From the NCBI GenBank assembly GCA_036493595.1, contig DASXPN010000127.1, forward strand, positions 1 to 15,533: DNA of 15,533 nucleotides, written 5' to 3'. This stretch comes from DATAES01 sp036493595. GTDB taxonomy: Bacteria > Actinomycetota > Acidimicrobiia > Acidimicrobiales > JACDCH01. Below the pieces are notes generated by a model, which saw only the letters and a list, made by a program, of their open reading frames with translations, had not been told where the DNA came from and searched no databases. Shown piece after piece: positions 1-6,751 of the stretch (the first letter of the stretch is position 1; each line of letters opens with the position of its first letter). A program made the position numbers and the translations under genes.

Positions 1-1071
1 GTCAACACGATGGGGGAGGCGCTCGTGCGTGCGCGCGAGGAGGCCGCGTCGCGGAGCGATCTCGTCGAGCAGCAGGCGGAACAGCTACGACGGATCCTCA
101 CGATGGCCCGCGAGATCGCCGGGACGCTCAGTATCCCGTACGTGCTCCGGTCGATCGCGTCCAGCGCCCTCCAGATCAGCGGGTTCGACAGGGTGATCGT
201 GTGGATGTCGGATGTCGACAACCCGCAGACCATGTCTGCTGTCGTCGACACGGCAGTGGAGGACGATCCGGACCGCGAGCTCCGCCACGCCGAGATCGGG
301 ATCGGCCTGGTCGGTCACGCGGTCAAGTACGGGCGCACGGCGGCAGAGGTCGGCGAGGACGAGCCCAGTGTCGAGGTGCACCCGGAGCGACCGTTGCGCA
401 ACATCGCGGTTCCACTCATCGTCGGCGCCCGTGTCACCGGAGCAGTGGAGTTCTCGGGTGACGAGCCGACAATCCTGAGTGCCGGCACGCTCGAGGTACT
501 GGAGACGCTGGCGATCCACGCGGCAGCGGCCATCGAAGCGGCGCGGTTGCACGTCCGCACCGAGGAGATGGGCAATACCGACGCGCTCACCACCCTCGCG
601 AACCGTCGCAGCTTCGACGCCGATCTCGCGGCCGAGTGCGATCGCTCGGCGCGCTACGAGCGTCCGCTCGCGTTGATCATGTTCGACGTGGACCACTTCA
701 AGGAGTTCAACGACGCGTTCGGTCATCAACGCGGGGACGAGGTGCTCCAAGAGTTGGCCGACACCGTTCTTCACCAGCTGCGCGGGACCGACACCGCCTA
801 CCGGTACGGAGGCGAGGAGTTCGCGGTCCTCGCCCGCGAGACCACGGGGCCGGACGCGGCCGTCCTCGCGCAACGCCTCCGAATCCACATCCAGGATCAC
901 TTCGCGGCGCACGGTTCGCTCTCGTCGGTCACGGCTTCGTTCGGCATCGCGCTCGTGCCGCCGGAGGAGGCGATGCCGACGCGGATGGTGGCGGTCGCCG
1001 ATGCCGCGCTCTACGACGCCAAGGCGGCGGGCCGGAACTGCGTGCGCTCCGGGCCGTCGACCCCGGTCTGA
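1..1071 (+). CDS. GAF-GGDEF diguanylate cyclase, 5' end outside the window
   Basis: This is the C-terminal part, or nearly all, of a protein that makes the second messenger cyclic di-GMP from two GTP. Numbering from the ATG at position 10, residues 1-40 are a charged helical, coiled-coil-like stretch, about 41-180 form a GAF-type sensory domain, and 187-350 form a GGDEF domain. Visible motifs are DALTTLANRR (191-200), FDVDHFK with metal-binding D226, and the active-site GGEEF (267-271). RGTD (258-261) lies five residues before it and matches the RxxD inhibitory I-site, so product feedback inhibition is expected. The frame stays open through position 1 and no ribosome-binding site is visible before the ATG, so the gene probably starts upstream and may carry further sensor domains. 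It converges with the dehydrogenase gene on the other strand. The signal bound by the GAF domain cannot be told. Confidence 0.93.
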   Translation, partial: VNTMGEALVRAREEAASRSDLVEQQAEQLRRILTMAREIAGTLSIPYVLRSIASSALQISGFDRVIVWMSDVDNPQTMSAVVDTAVEDDPDRELRHAEIGIGLVGHAVKYGRTAAEVGEDEPSVEVHPERPLRNIAVPLIVGARVTGAVEFSGDEPTILSAGTLEVLETLAIHAAAAIEAARLHVRTEEMGNTDALTTLANRRSFDADLAAECDRSARYERPLALIMFDVDHFKEFNDAFGHQRGDEVLQELADTVLHQLRGTDTAYRYGGEEFAVLARETTGPDAAVLAQRLRIHIQDHFAAHGSLSSVTASFGIALVPPEEAMPTRMVAVADAALYDAKAAGRNCVRSGPSTPV

Positions 1072-1096
1072 TCGAAACGGTGGACCGCGGTCGCGG

Positions 1097-1843
1097 TCAA
1101 TCGTGCCGGTGGACCATCGTCGCCCGTGCCTGATCGCGCGGCCGGACGACGAGTTGATCGATGTCGACGTGGCTCGGCCGCGTCGCCACCCACGCGATGC
1201 ACTCGGCGATGTCGTCGGCGGTCAGTGGTGTGACGCGCTCGTAGACCTTCGCGGCGCGCTCCTCGTCACCGTCGAAGCGCACGACGGAGAACTCGGTCTC
1301 CACCATCCCCGGGTCGATCTCGCTCACCCGCACGGGCTGGCCGAGCAGCTCCATGCGCAACACGTCCATCACGGCGCGCACGCCGTGCTTCGCGGCGTTG
1401 TAACCCGCGCCGCCCGGGTACGGCTCGATGCCAGCGATCGAACCGATGGTGATCACGTGCCCGTCACCTGACGCGATCAAGTTCGGCAGCAACGCGCGAG
1501 TCACGCGCATCACACCGAGCACGTTGGCGTCGAACATCCAACGCCACTTCTCCTCATCCGCTTGCGCGATCGGCTCGAGTCCGAGTGCACCGCCGGCGTT
1601 GTTCACCAACAACCGGCACGACTCGATCTGCGCGCAGAACGAGTCGACCGATGCCGTGTCGGTGACGTCGAGGGGCAGCGCGCGGGCCGTGCTGCCGATG
1701 GCGGCGGCGACCGCCTCGAGGCGATCGATACGGCGTGCGCCGAGGACGACGTCGAACCCTGCCTCGCTCAAGTGATGCGCGGCAGCTTCACCGATGCCAC
1801 TCGACGCACCGGTCACGACTGCAGTTCCTCGGGCAGACGTCAT
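1097..1843 (-). CDS. Short-chain dehydrogenase/reductase, YdfG-like 3-hydroxy acid dehydrogenase family
   Basis: A 248-residue classical SDR with a Rossmann fold. It shows the cofactor motif TGASSGIG (11-18), NNAG (81-84), N107, S135 and the catalytic YNAAK (Y148, K152), plus PG at 178-179. An arginine pair after the second strand (GARR, 35-38) favours NADP(H). The C-terminal half, with VRFDGDEERAAKVYE and the ending near VHRHD, reads like E. coli YdfG, an NADP-dependent dehydrogenase of 3-hydroxy acids such as serine and 3-hydroxypropionate. That substrate is inferred from recalled similarity only. The ATG at 1843 was chosen because it overlaps the stop of the upstream membrane-protein gene (ATGA) and begins just before the Rossmann strand. 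An in-frame extension further upstream would read through that gene and looks spurious. Confidence 0.9.
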   Translation of the reverse strand: MTSARGTAVVTGASSGIGEAAAHHLSEAGFDVVLGARRIDRLEAVAAAIGSTARALPLDVTDTASVDSFCAQIESCRLLVNNAGGALGLEPIAQADEEKWRWMFDANVLGVMRVTRALLPNLIASGDGHVITIGSIAGIEPYPGGAGYNAAKHGVRAVMDVLRMELLGQPVRVSEIDPGMVETEFSVVRFDGDEERAAKVYERVTPLTADDIAECIAWVATRPSHVDIDQLVVRPRDQARATMVHRHD

Positions 1844-2601
1844 TCGTCCGCTGCCTTCGTCTCGTCCACGGCCGTCCTCTCCTCCGCTCGGTTCGCCTCC
1901 TCCGATGCCTGCGCCTCCTCCGCACCGATCTCTTCGAGCTCCTCTTCGAGGTGGGTGAGCGACGTGATCTCGCCCTTGCCGAGCCGGTGCTCGTTCCACA
2001 CCGACACGAGCACGATCGCGACGGTGATGATGAGCAGCGGGATCCGGTAGTCCTTGATGAAGTCGAGGACACTCTGGATCGGGCCTTCGAAGATGTCGCC
2101 GACGACCCGTAGGAGGTACAGGCGCGTGATCGTCCCGCTGATGTTGACGACGAAGAATGCGACGAGGGGCATCCCCGCCGCCCCGGCGAACAGGCAGATG
2201 TAGTTGTTGGGCGCGATGAAGATGAGCGGGTACGCGGCCAAGGCGAAGTACTTCTCCGCGGCGCGCATGAACCGGCCGTAGGTCGGCGCCTTGCGCTCCA
2301 TCCATCGCACGGCGGCATCGCCGTAGAACCACCCGAGGAGATAGAAGAGCGGATCCGAGATCAGCAGACGCAACGTGCCGACGACGTAGTACGGCACCGC
2401 GTCGACGCTGTTCGTGACGAGCACGAGGTTGCGATTGCGGGCGTTCAGCATGATCAACAGCAACGGGTGACGGTCGACCAGCGTCGGCGCGAGCGCGTCG
2501 CCGACGTTGCTGGCGATGACGAGCACGATGATGGGGACGACGATCAGCCAGAGGGTCCGGCGCGACGGCGTCGCTCGATCCTCTCGGGACTGGGGATCCA
2601 A
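1840..2601 (-). CDS. DedA/VTT-like integral membrane protein with acidic C-terminal tail
   Basis: A 253-residue membrane protein. Hydrophobic segments lie at roughly 17-38, 68-92, 122-152 and 187-203, followed by a glutamate- and alanine-rich tail (about 212-253) that should be cytoplasmic and helical. The GWFYGDAAVRWMERK segment (90-104) and the later amphipathic and hydrophobic block resemble the DedA/VTT (SNARE-associated) family of lipid-scramblase-like proteins. However, the usual FGRF..P..R motif is replaced by LIFIAPNNYICLFAG, so this is a divergent member and the family call is moderate. The only possible in-frame start after the upstream stop is a TTG at 2601; GGAAG lies about 10 nt before it. 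The stop overlaps the dehydrogenase start by 4 nt, so the two are probably co-translated. Confidence 0.75.
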   Translation of the reverse strand: MDPQSREDRATPSRRTLWLIVVPIIVLVIASNVGDALAPTLVDRHPLLLIMLNARNRNLVLVTNSVDAVPYYVVGTLRLLISDPLFYLLGWFYGDAAVRWMERKAPTYGRFMRAAEKYFALAAYPLIFIAPNNYICLFAGAAGMPLVAFFVVNISGTITRLYLLRVVGDIFEGPIQSVLDFIKDYRIPLLIITVAIVLVSVWNEHRLGKGEITSLTHLEEELEEIGAEEAQASEEANRAEERTAVDETKAADE

Positions 2602-2666
2602 GCTGGGGATTCTTCCATTACTTTTCCAACCAGCGCACTGCCGGCGCGCCGCCGAAGGGGGATCAG
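2602..2666. promoter_or_regulatory. Divergent intergenic region, likely promoters for both flanking genes
   Basis: This 65-bp gap separates the minus-strand DedA-like gene from the plus-strand acyl-CoA ligase, so it must hold or overlap the promoters of both. On the plus strand TACTTT (2619-2624) fits a TANNNT -10 box and would give a leader of about 35 nt carrying the Shine-Dalgarno-like AAGGGGG just before the ATG at 2667. No convincing -35 box is visible on either strand. Confidence 0.4.
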
Positions 2667-4298
2667 ATGCAGGGACTGATGCAGGACCATCCGCTCACGC
2701 TGCCGCACTTCTTCTGGCGGGCCGAGCACCTGTATCCCGAGAAGGGCATCACGACCGCTACCGCCGGCGGGCTCGACCACGAGACGTACGGCGAGTGGTC
2801 CGACCGCACCCGCCGGCTCGGAGGGGTGCTCGACGATCTCGGCATCTCCGAGGACGGGCGCGTGGCCACCTTTGGTTGGAACACGGCGCGGCACCTCGAG
2901 CTGTACTTCGCGGCGCCGTGCACGGGACGCGTGCTGCACACGCTCAACATCCGCCTGTTCCCCGAGCAACTCACCTACATCGTGAACCACGCCGAGGACG
3001 AGGTGATCTTCGTCGACCGTTCGCTCGTCGCCCTGCTGTGGCCACTGGTGCACACGTTCGAGACCGTCCGCCACTTCGTGGTGATGGACGACGGCAAGGG
3101 TGAGGTGCCGAGTCCCGATGGTGGCCGGCCGATCCACGACTACGAGGACCTGCTTTCGCAAGCGGACCCCGTCGACTTCGACATCGCCGACGAGAACCGC
3201 GCTGCGTCCATGTGTTACACGAGCGGCACCACCGGCAACCCCAAGGGTGTCGTGTACTCGCACCGTTCCACGTTCCTGCACACGATGGCCGCGATGCTCG
3301 CCGACGGCATCGGCGTCCGCGAGAGCGACGTGATCCTTCCGGTGGTCCCGATGTTCCACGCCAACGCCTGGGGGTTGGCGCACGCCGCGATCGCATCGGG
3401 CGCGTCAATGGTGATGCCCGGCCCCGACCTGTCGCCGCCGTCGATCGCGAAGCTCATCGAGGACGAGCGCGTGACGATCGCGGCAGGAGTGCCGACGATC
3501 TGGATGGGCGTGTTGCCCGAGCTGTCCGGCCGGGACACCTCGAGCCTTCGCGCCATCCCGTGCGGCGGATCCGCCGTACCGAAGTCGCTCTCGGAGGGAT
3601 ATCGGGCCGCGGTCGGGCTCCCGCTCATGCAGGCATGGGGCATGACCGAGACGAGTCCGGTTGCGTCGGTCAGTCGCATCAAGTCGTCGCTCGAGGCGAG
3701 GCTGTCCGACGACGAGAAGGCCGAGCTGCGCACGACCGTCGGGCAGATCTCCGTCGGCGTCGAGTTCCGCGTCGTCGACCCGGTGACCCTTGGGCCCCAG
3801 CCGTGGGACGCGGAGACGTCGGGCGAGTTGCAGGTGCGTGGGCCGTGGATCGCCCGCACGTACTACAACGACGATCGCTCGGCCGAGTCCTTCACCGACG
3901 ACGGCTGGTTGCGCACCGGTGACATGGCGGTCGTGACGCCCGACGGCTACATCAAGCTCGTCGATCGCACGAAGGACGTCATCAAGTCGGGCGGCGAGTG
4001 GATCTCGTCGGTCGATCTCGAGAACGTGATCATGGGTCATCCGAAGGTGGCCGAGGCGGCGGTGATCGGCGTGAGCCACCCGAAGTGGGCGGAGCGTCCG
4101 CTGGCGTGCGTGGTGGTGAAGCCGGACGAGGAGCTCACCAAAGAAGAGCTCGTCGAGTGGCTGTCACCGCGAGTGGCGAAGTGGTGGCTCCCCGACGACG
4201 TCGTGTTCATCGACGAGGTCCCGAAGACCAGCGTCGGAAAATTCTCGAAGAAAGACTTGCGAGACAAGTTCGGCAACTACGAGCTCCCCGCCACCTGA
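2667..4298 (+). CDS. Fatty acyl-CoA ligase (AMP-forming), AlkK-like
   Basis: A 543-residue member of the ANL adenylate-forming superfamily. It would activate a fatty acid with ATP to an acyl-adenylate and then form the CoA thioester. Core motifs are all present: the P-loop YTSGTTGNPKG (184-194), GMTETSP (325-331), GWLRTGD (413-419), the hinge DRTKDVIKSGGEW (433-445) and the C-terminal catalytic lysine K525 in TSVGK. The hinge continues as EWISSVDLEN, which is characteristic of AlkK-like medium-chain and related fatty acyl-CoA ligases. Chain length cannot be read from sequence. The ATG has a strong purine-rich AAGGGGG site a few bases upstream. It is divergent from the DedA-like gene and followed by a repeat-filled gap, so it is probably monocistronic. 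Confidence 0.93.
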   Translation: MQGLMQDHPLTLPHFFWRAEHLYPEKGITTATAGGLDHETYGEWSDRTRRLGGVLDDLGISEDGRVATFGWNTARHLELYFAAPCTGRVLHTLNIRLFPEQLTYIVNHAEDEVIFVDRSLVALLWPLVHTFETVRHFVVMDDGKGEVPSPDGGRPIHDYEDLLSQADPVDFDIADENRAASMCYTSGTTGNPKGVVYSHRSTFLHTMAAMLADGIGVRESDVILPVVPMFHANAWGLAHAAIASGASMVMPGPDLSPPSIAKLIEDERVTIAAGVPTIWMGVLPELSGRDTSSLRAIPCGGSAVPKSLSEGYRAAVGLPLMQAWGMTETSPVASVSRIKSSLEARLSDDEKAELRTTVGQISVGVEFRVVDPVTLGPQPWDAETSGELQVRGPWIARTYYNDDRSAESFTDDGWLRTGDMAVVTPDGYIKLVDRTKDVIKSGGEWISSVDLENVIMGHPKVAEAAVIGVSHPKWAERPLACVVVKPDEELTKEELVEWLSPRVAKWWLPDDVVFIDEVPKTSVGKFSKKDLRDKFGNYELPAT

Positions 4299-4336
4299 GC
4301 GCACGCGGCACCGCCCCTCCCGACCCCACCCGCCGC

Positions 4337-4390
4337 TTGGTGCCCCTTTTGGCGCCCCTTTTTTGGCGCCCCGCCTGGCGCTCCCCCCTT
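4337..4390. repeat. Quasi-tandem 12-nt repeat, unit TTGGYGCCCCTT
   Basis: Two adjacent 12-nt units (4337-4348 and 4349-4360) differ at one base. A third related unit begins at 4363 and a degenerate fourth (TGGCGCTCCCCCCTT) runs to 4390. The self-complementary GGCGCC cores at 4351-4356 and 4365-4370 can pair across a C/T-rich loop. It lies directly after the acyl-CoA ligase and may serve in transcription termination or simply be a slippage-prone repeat. Confidence 0.7.
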
Positions 4391-4403
4391 CTTCACGCAC
4401 ATT

Positions 4404-4560
4404 GTCGAGTCAGCCACCGTTGGACGTGGCTCAGTCGACCCAGGACAAGTCGGGCGCGCATCTGGGTCGACGGACCGACGCGCCACGTGGCTGAGTCGAC
4501 CCAGAACAAGACGGTGGACGGACGGGCGCAGCGTGGCTCAGTCGACCCAGAACGAGACGG
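4404..4560. repeat. Cluster of a 29-nt intergenic repeat: three direct copies plus inverted partial copies
   Basis: Three near-identical 29-nt direct copies lie at 4425-4453, 4486-4514 and 4532-4560, with core GTGGCTSAGTCGACCCAG. An inverted partial copy at 4404-4417 pairs with 4426-4439 (12 of 14 positions, 8-nt loop). A second inverted piece at 4462-4471 is a perfect complement of 4434-4443. The mix of direct and inverted copies would fold into hairpins as RNA or single-stranded DNA. Spacing between direct copies is uneven (32 and 17 nt) and no cas genes are near, so it is not a CRISPR array. Confidence 0.85.
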
Positions 4561-4613
4561 ACAGCGACGCCGCACGGCCGGACAGGCGGACGACGACGCC
4601 CAGAGGGGGGTGA

Positions 4614-4644
4614 TTGCCCTACCGGGGGTGCCCTCCCGTAGCCT
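4614..4644 (+). promoter_or_regulatory. Putative SURF1 promoter with leaderless start
   Basis: TAGCCT (4639-4644) fits the actinobacterial TANNNT -10 consensus and ends 9 nt before the SURF1 ATG. No Shine-Dalgarno sequence lies between. TTGCCC (4614-4619) could be a -35 box with a rather long 19-nt spacer. The transcript would then start at or next to the ATG. This is inferred from sequence only. Confidence 0.4.
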
Positions 4645-4653
4645 CGGCCGGCA

Positions 4654-5478
4654 ATGGAGCGTTACCGGTTCGCGCTGCGACCGCGCTGGATCCTGTCCCA
4701 CGTTCTGATCGTCGTGTTGGTCATCGTGATGATCAACCTCGGGTTCTGGCAGCTGCGACGCCTGCACGAGAAGAAGGCGTACAACGCGTCGGTGCGGGCC
4801 AACGAGGCGCAGCCTGTCCAATCCGTGCAGGACGTGCTCCATCCCGGTGAGCCGGTCAGCGTCGGACACGGCCTCAACTTCCGCCGGGTCACCGCGACCG
4901 GCACCTACGACACGAGCAACGAGATCATCGTGCGGGCCCGCAGCCTCAACACTGAGCCGGGCGTGTGGGCCCTTACGCCGCTGCGACTCGACGACGGCAG
5001 CGCGGTGATCGTGCTGCGGGGCTTCCTGCCGTCACAGGGAACGCTCGAGCGGGTGCCGACCGATGCCGAGCCACCGTCCGGCCCCATCACAGTCACCGGG
5101 CTCGTGCAGGAGACGCAGACGGCCGGCACGTTCGAGGCGAACGACCCCGCGAACGGCAAGCTCACCACGATGGCCCGAGTCGACGTCGCCCGCATCGCGA
5201 AGCAGATGCCGTACCCGATCGAGCCTGCGTACCTGCAGTTGCAGACCCAGCAGCCCGCGCAGGCGGGCCAGCAACCGCTTGTCGTGCCCGAGCCGGTGCT
5301 CGACGAAGGCCCGCACTTCAGCTACGCCGTCCAGTGGTTCATCTTCTCGACGATCGCGGTAGTCGGTTATCCCTTGATCCTTCGGCGCAAGGCCCGTGAC
5401 AAGGAAGAGGCCGACGACGACGACGAGGACACCGATGAGGACGATCTGCAAGCCGCGGGTGTCGGAACCACGACCTGA
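4654..5478 (+). CDS. SURF1 family protein, cytochrome c oxidase assembly
   Basis: A 274-residue membrane protein of the SURF1/Shy1 family, which assists heme a handling and assembly of aa3-type cytochrome c oxidase at the cytoplasmic membrane. The family topology is clear: one transmembrane helix near each end (about 13-31 and 223-243) flanking an extracytoplasmic domain. The signature NLGFWQLRRLHEKK (28-41) follows the first helix and GPHFSYAVQWFIF (219-231), with H221, leads into the second. A glutamine/proline-rich stretch (195-215) and a strongly acidic Asp/Glu tail (251-264) are add-ons. No ribosome-binding site precedes the ATG, in line with a leaderless message. The 3' end overlaps the next gene's proposed GTG start by 20 nt. 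No oxidase subunit genes are visible in the window. Confidence 0.93.
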   Translation: MERYRFALRPRWILSHVLIVVLVIVMINLGFWQLRRLHEKKAYNASVRANEAQPVQSVQDVLHPGEPVSVGHGLNFRRVTATGTYDTSNEIIVRARSLNTEPGVWALTPLRLDDGSAVIVLRGFLPSQGTLERVPTDAEPPSGPITVTGLVQETQTAGTFEANDPANGKLTTMARVDVARIAKQMPYPIEPAYLQLQTQQPAQAGQQPLVVPEPVLDEGPHFSYAVQWFIFSTIAVVGYPLILRRKARDKEEADDDDEDTDEDDLQAAGVGTTT

Positions 5479-6037
5479 ACCCTCTACTCGGGACGGTGTG
5501 CTGGCGGCCACCGTCCAGTGCGCGGGCCGGGTGAGCCTCGCTCGTATCACCGTCGAAGAGGTCGCTCGCGAAGCAGGCGTGTCGCGGGCATCGGTGTACC
5601 GATGGTTTCCCGGGGGCCGCGACCAGTTGCTCGACGAAGCGATCACGTTCGAAGTCGGTCGGTTCCTGTCGCGGATGGCGGACGCAGCCGAGGGCGCACC
5701 CGACTTATCGTCCCGGCTCGAACGAAGCCTGCTGTTCGCACACCGGGCGATCGAGGAGCACGAGGTGCTCCAGCACGTGCTCGCCAACGAGCCTGCGGGT
5801 GTGTTGCCGCAGTTGCACGCGACAGCACCGCTGGTGCTCGCTGTCGTCCGCGACGAGCTCGCGGGCTGGCTCGACGGTGTCGCGCTGAACGAGGGCGTCG
5901 ACCGCGAGGAGGCGGCGGACTACCTGGCCCGCATGCTCCTGTCGCTCGTGGTGAACCAGGGAAGCTGGGATCTCACCGACCCCGCGGAAGTGGCAGAGGT
6001 GGTCCGCACTCGCCTGCTGGCCGGCGTGCTCGAGTAA
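5459..6037 (+). CDS. TetR/AcrR-family transcriptional regulator (first of two)
   Basis: A 192-residue TetR-type repressor, assuming the GTG at 5459. The N-terminal helix-turn-helix is clear: ITVEEVAREAGVSRASVYRWFPGG (30-53), preceded by TRDGVLAATVQCAG, the usual first helix. The C-terminal half is all-helical and would bind a ligand and dimerise. The frame is open further upstream inside SURF1, but that part reads as shadow sequence. The GTG at 5459 keeps helix 1, whereas a later GTG at 5498 would cut into it. The gene overlaps SURF1 by 20 nt and probably shares its transcript. It resembles the next gene in both halves (VLQHVLANEPAGVLP here against ALQFLMAHEPDAVLP there), suggesting a tandem duplication. 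The ligand is unknown. Confidence 0.87.
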   Translation: MSEPRPEPSTRDGVLAATVQCAGRVSLARITVEEVAREAGVSRASVYRWFPGGRDQLLDEAITFEVGRFLSRMADAAEGAPDLSSRLERSLLFAHRAIEEHEVLQHVLANEPAGVLPQLHATAPLVLAVVRDELAGWLDGVALNEGVDREEAADYLARMLLSLVVNQGSWDLTDPAEVAEVVRTRLLAGVLE

Positions 6038-6052
6038 CGCCTCCGGCGAGAG

Positions 6053-6072
6053 CGCCGGCACTGGCGCCGGCG
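6053..6072 (+). terminator. Hairpin after the first TetR gene
   Basis: CGCCGGC (6053-6059) and GCCGGCG (6066-6072) form a perfect 7-bp GC-rich stem with a 6-nt loop, 15 nt after the TetR stop and just before the next promoter. No T-run follows, so it is only terminator-like. Its position between a gene end and a new promoter fits a role in separating the two transcripts. Confidence 0.4.
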
Positions 6073-6083
6073 GTGTCCTGACG

Positions 6084-6113
6084 TTGACAGTGAGACAAAA
6101 TCCTTCTTACTGT
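6084..6113 (+). promoter_or_regulatory. Near-consensus sigma-70-type promoter of the second TetR gene
   Basis: A perfect -35 hexamer TTGACA (6084-6089) is followed after 18 bp by TACTGT (6108-6113), which fits the TANNNT -10 box. Transcription would begin around 6119-6122, exactly at the GTG/ATG of the second TetR gene, so the mRNA would be leaderless. This is the best-formed promoter in the window. Confidence 0.75.
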
Positions 6114-6118
6114 CTCAC
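6090..6118. promoter_or_regulatory. Inverted repeat GTGAGACA-N13-TGTCTCAC, probable TetR operator
   Basis: The 8-bp arms at 6090-6097 and 6111-6118 are perfect complements around a 13-bp A/T-richer centre. The left arm abuts the -35 box and the right arm overlaps the -10 box, so a bound dimer would block RNA polymerase. Position and symmetry fit autoregulation by the TetR protein encoded immediately downstream, and with it control of the diiron-protein gene. Which of the two TetR proteins binds is not determinable. Confidence 0.7.
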
Positions 6119-6121
6119 GTG

Positions 6122-6709
6122 ATGAGCGAGCAGCAGACGCTCGAGAACCGACTGATCGAGGCCACGCTGCGCTGCGTCGCCCGCTGGGGCATCGCGAAGA
6201 CGACCCTCGACGACGTCGCCCGTGAGGCGGGGTGCGGTCGGGCGACCATCTACCGCACGTTCGAGGGCGGGAAAGCGAGCGTGTTGCGGGCGACGCTGCA
6301 GCACGAGTTCGTCCGTTGCATCGCCACCATCGAAGACGCCATGCGAGGCCTCGACTCGCTCGAGGACATCCTCGTCGCCGGCACGACGACGGCAGCGTCG
6401 TTCATCGCCGGCCACGACGCGTTGCAGTTCCTCATGGCGCACGAACCCGACGCGGTGCTCCCGCATGTTGCGTTCGACAAGTTGGCGCGCGTGTTCGACG
6501 CCGCCGCGCTGTTCGCCGAACCGCATCTCGCGCCGTTCCTGCCCGAGGCCGAAGTGGCACGGGCGGCGGAGTGGGTGACGCGCGTCGTGCTCAGCTACGC
6601 GCTGGCGCCGACGACGCTCGACCTGCGCGTCGAGTCAGATGCACGCCGGCTCGTGAACCTCTACCTCATGCCCGCGTTGTTACCGCGCGCCGCGGTGGCA
6701 ACGCGGTGA
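6122..6709 (+). CDS. TetR/AcrR-family transcriptional regulator (second of two)
   Basis: A 195-residue TetR-type repressor. The DNA-binding part reads TTLDDVAREAGCGRATIYRTFEGG (27-50), with a helical ligand-binding and dimerisation half behind it. An in-frame GTG at 6119 directly precedes the ATG at 6122 and either could be used. The predicted transcription start falls on these codons. Upstream lies a consensus promoter with an embedded inverted repeat, so autorepression is likely. The diiron-protein gene begins 42 nt after the stop with its own TAGGAG site and no obvious promoter between, so the two form a probable operon. It appears paralogous to the preceding TetR gene. Confidence 0.92.
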   Translation: MSEQQTLENRLIEATLRCVARWGIAKTTLDDVAREAGCGRATIYRTFEGGKASVLRATLQHEFVRCIATIEDAMRGLDSLEDILVAGTTTAASFIAGHDALQFLMAHEPDAVLPHVAFDKLARVFDAAALFAEPHLAPFLPEAEVARAAEWVTRVVLSYALAPTTLDLRVESDARRLVNLYLMPALLPRAAVATR

Positions 6710-6751
6710 CACCCGAAGTGAACCCAGCCAGAAGTTAGGAGCAGTCCCCAG

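Larger units (their letters stand above)
4299..4653. other. 355-bp gene-free stretch filled with short repeats
   Basis: No credible coding sequence is seen between the acyl-CoA ligase and SURF1. The stretch holds, in order, a weak terminator-like inverted repeat (GGCACC at 4307-4312 against GGTGCC at 4339-4344, followed by CCTTTT), a quasi-tandem 12-mer (4337-4390), a cluster of direct and inverted copies of a 29-nt repeat (4404-4560), and the presumed SURF1 promoter near 4614-4644. Reading frames that cross it have composition typical of shadow frames. Confidence 0.7.

Noticed and set aside
1083..1092. GACCGCGGTC palindrome between the convergent cyclase and dehydrogenase genes as terminator
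   Set aside because: Only 10 bp with no loop and no T-run; too short to support a terminator call.
1844..2332. N-terminal extension of the dehydrogenase frame by 163 codons
   Set aside because: It overlaps the DedA-like gene out of frame, is His/Arg-rich, and SDR proteins of this type start just before the TGxxxGIG motif.
4425..4560. CRISPR array suggested by three 29-nt repeats
   Set aside because: Gaps between copies are 32 and 17 nt, there are inverted partial copies, only three units and no cas genes nearby.
5396..5458. Longer N-terminus for the first TetR protein from an ATG at 5396
   Set aside because: It lies inside the acidic tail of SURF1 and gives a Thr/Arg-rich shadow peptide; the GTG at 5459 already includes helix 1 of the TetR fold.
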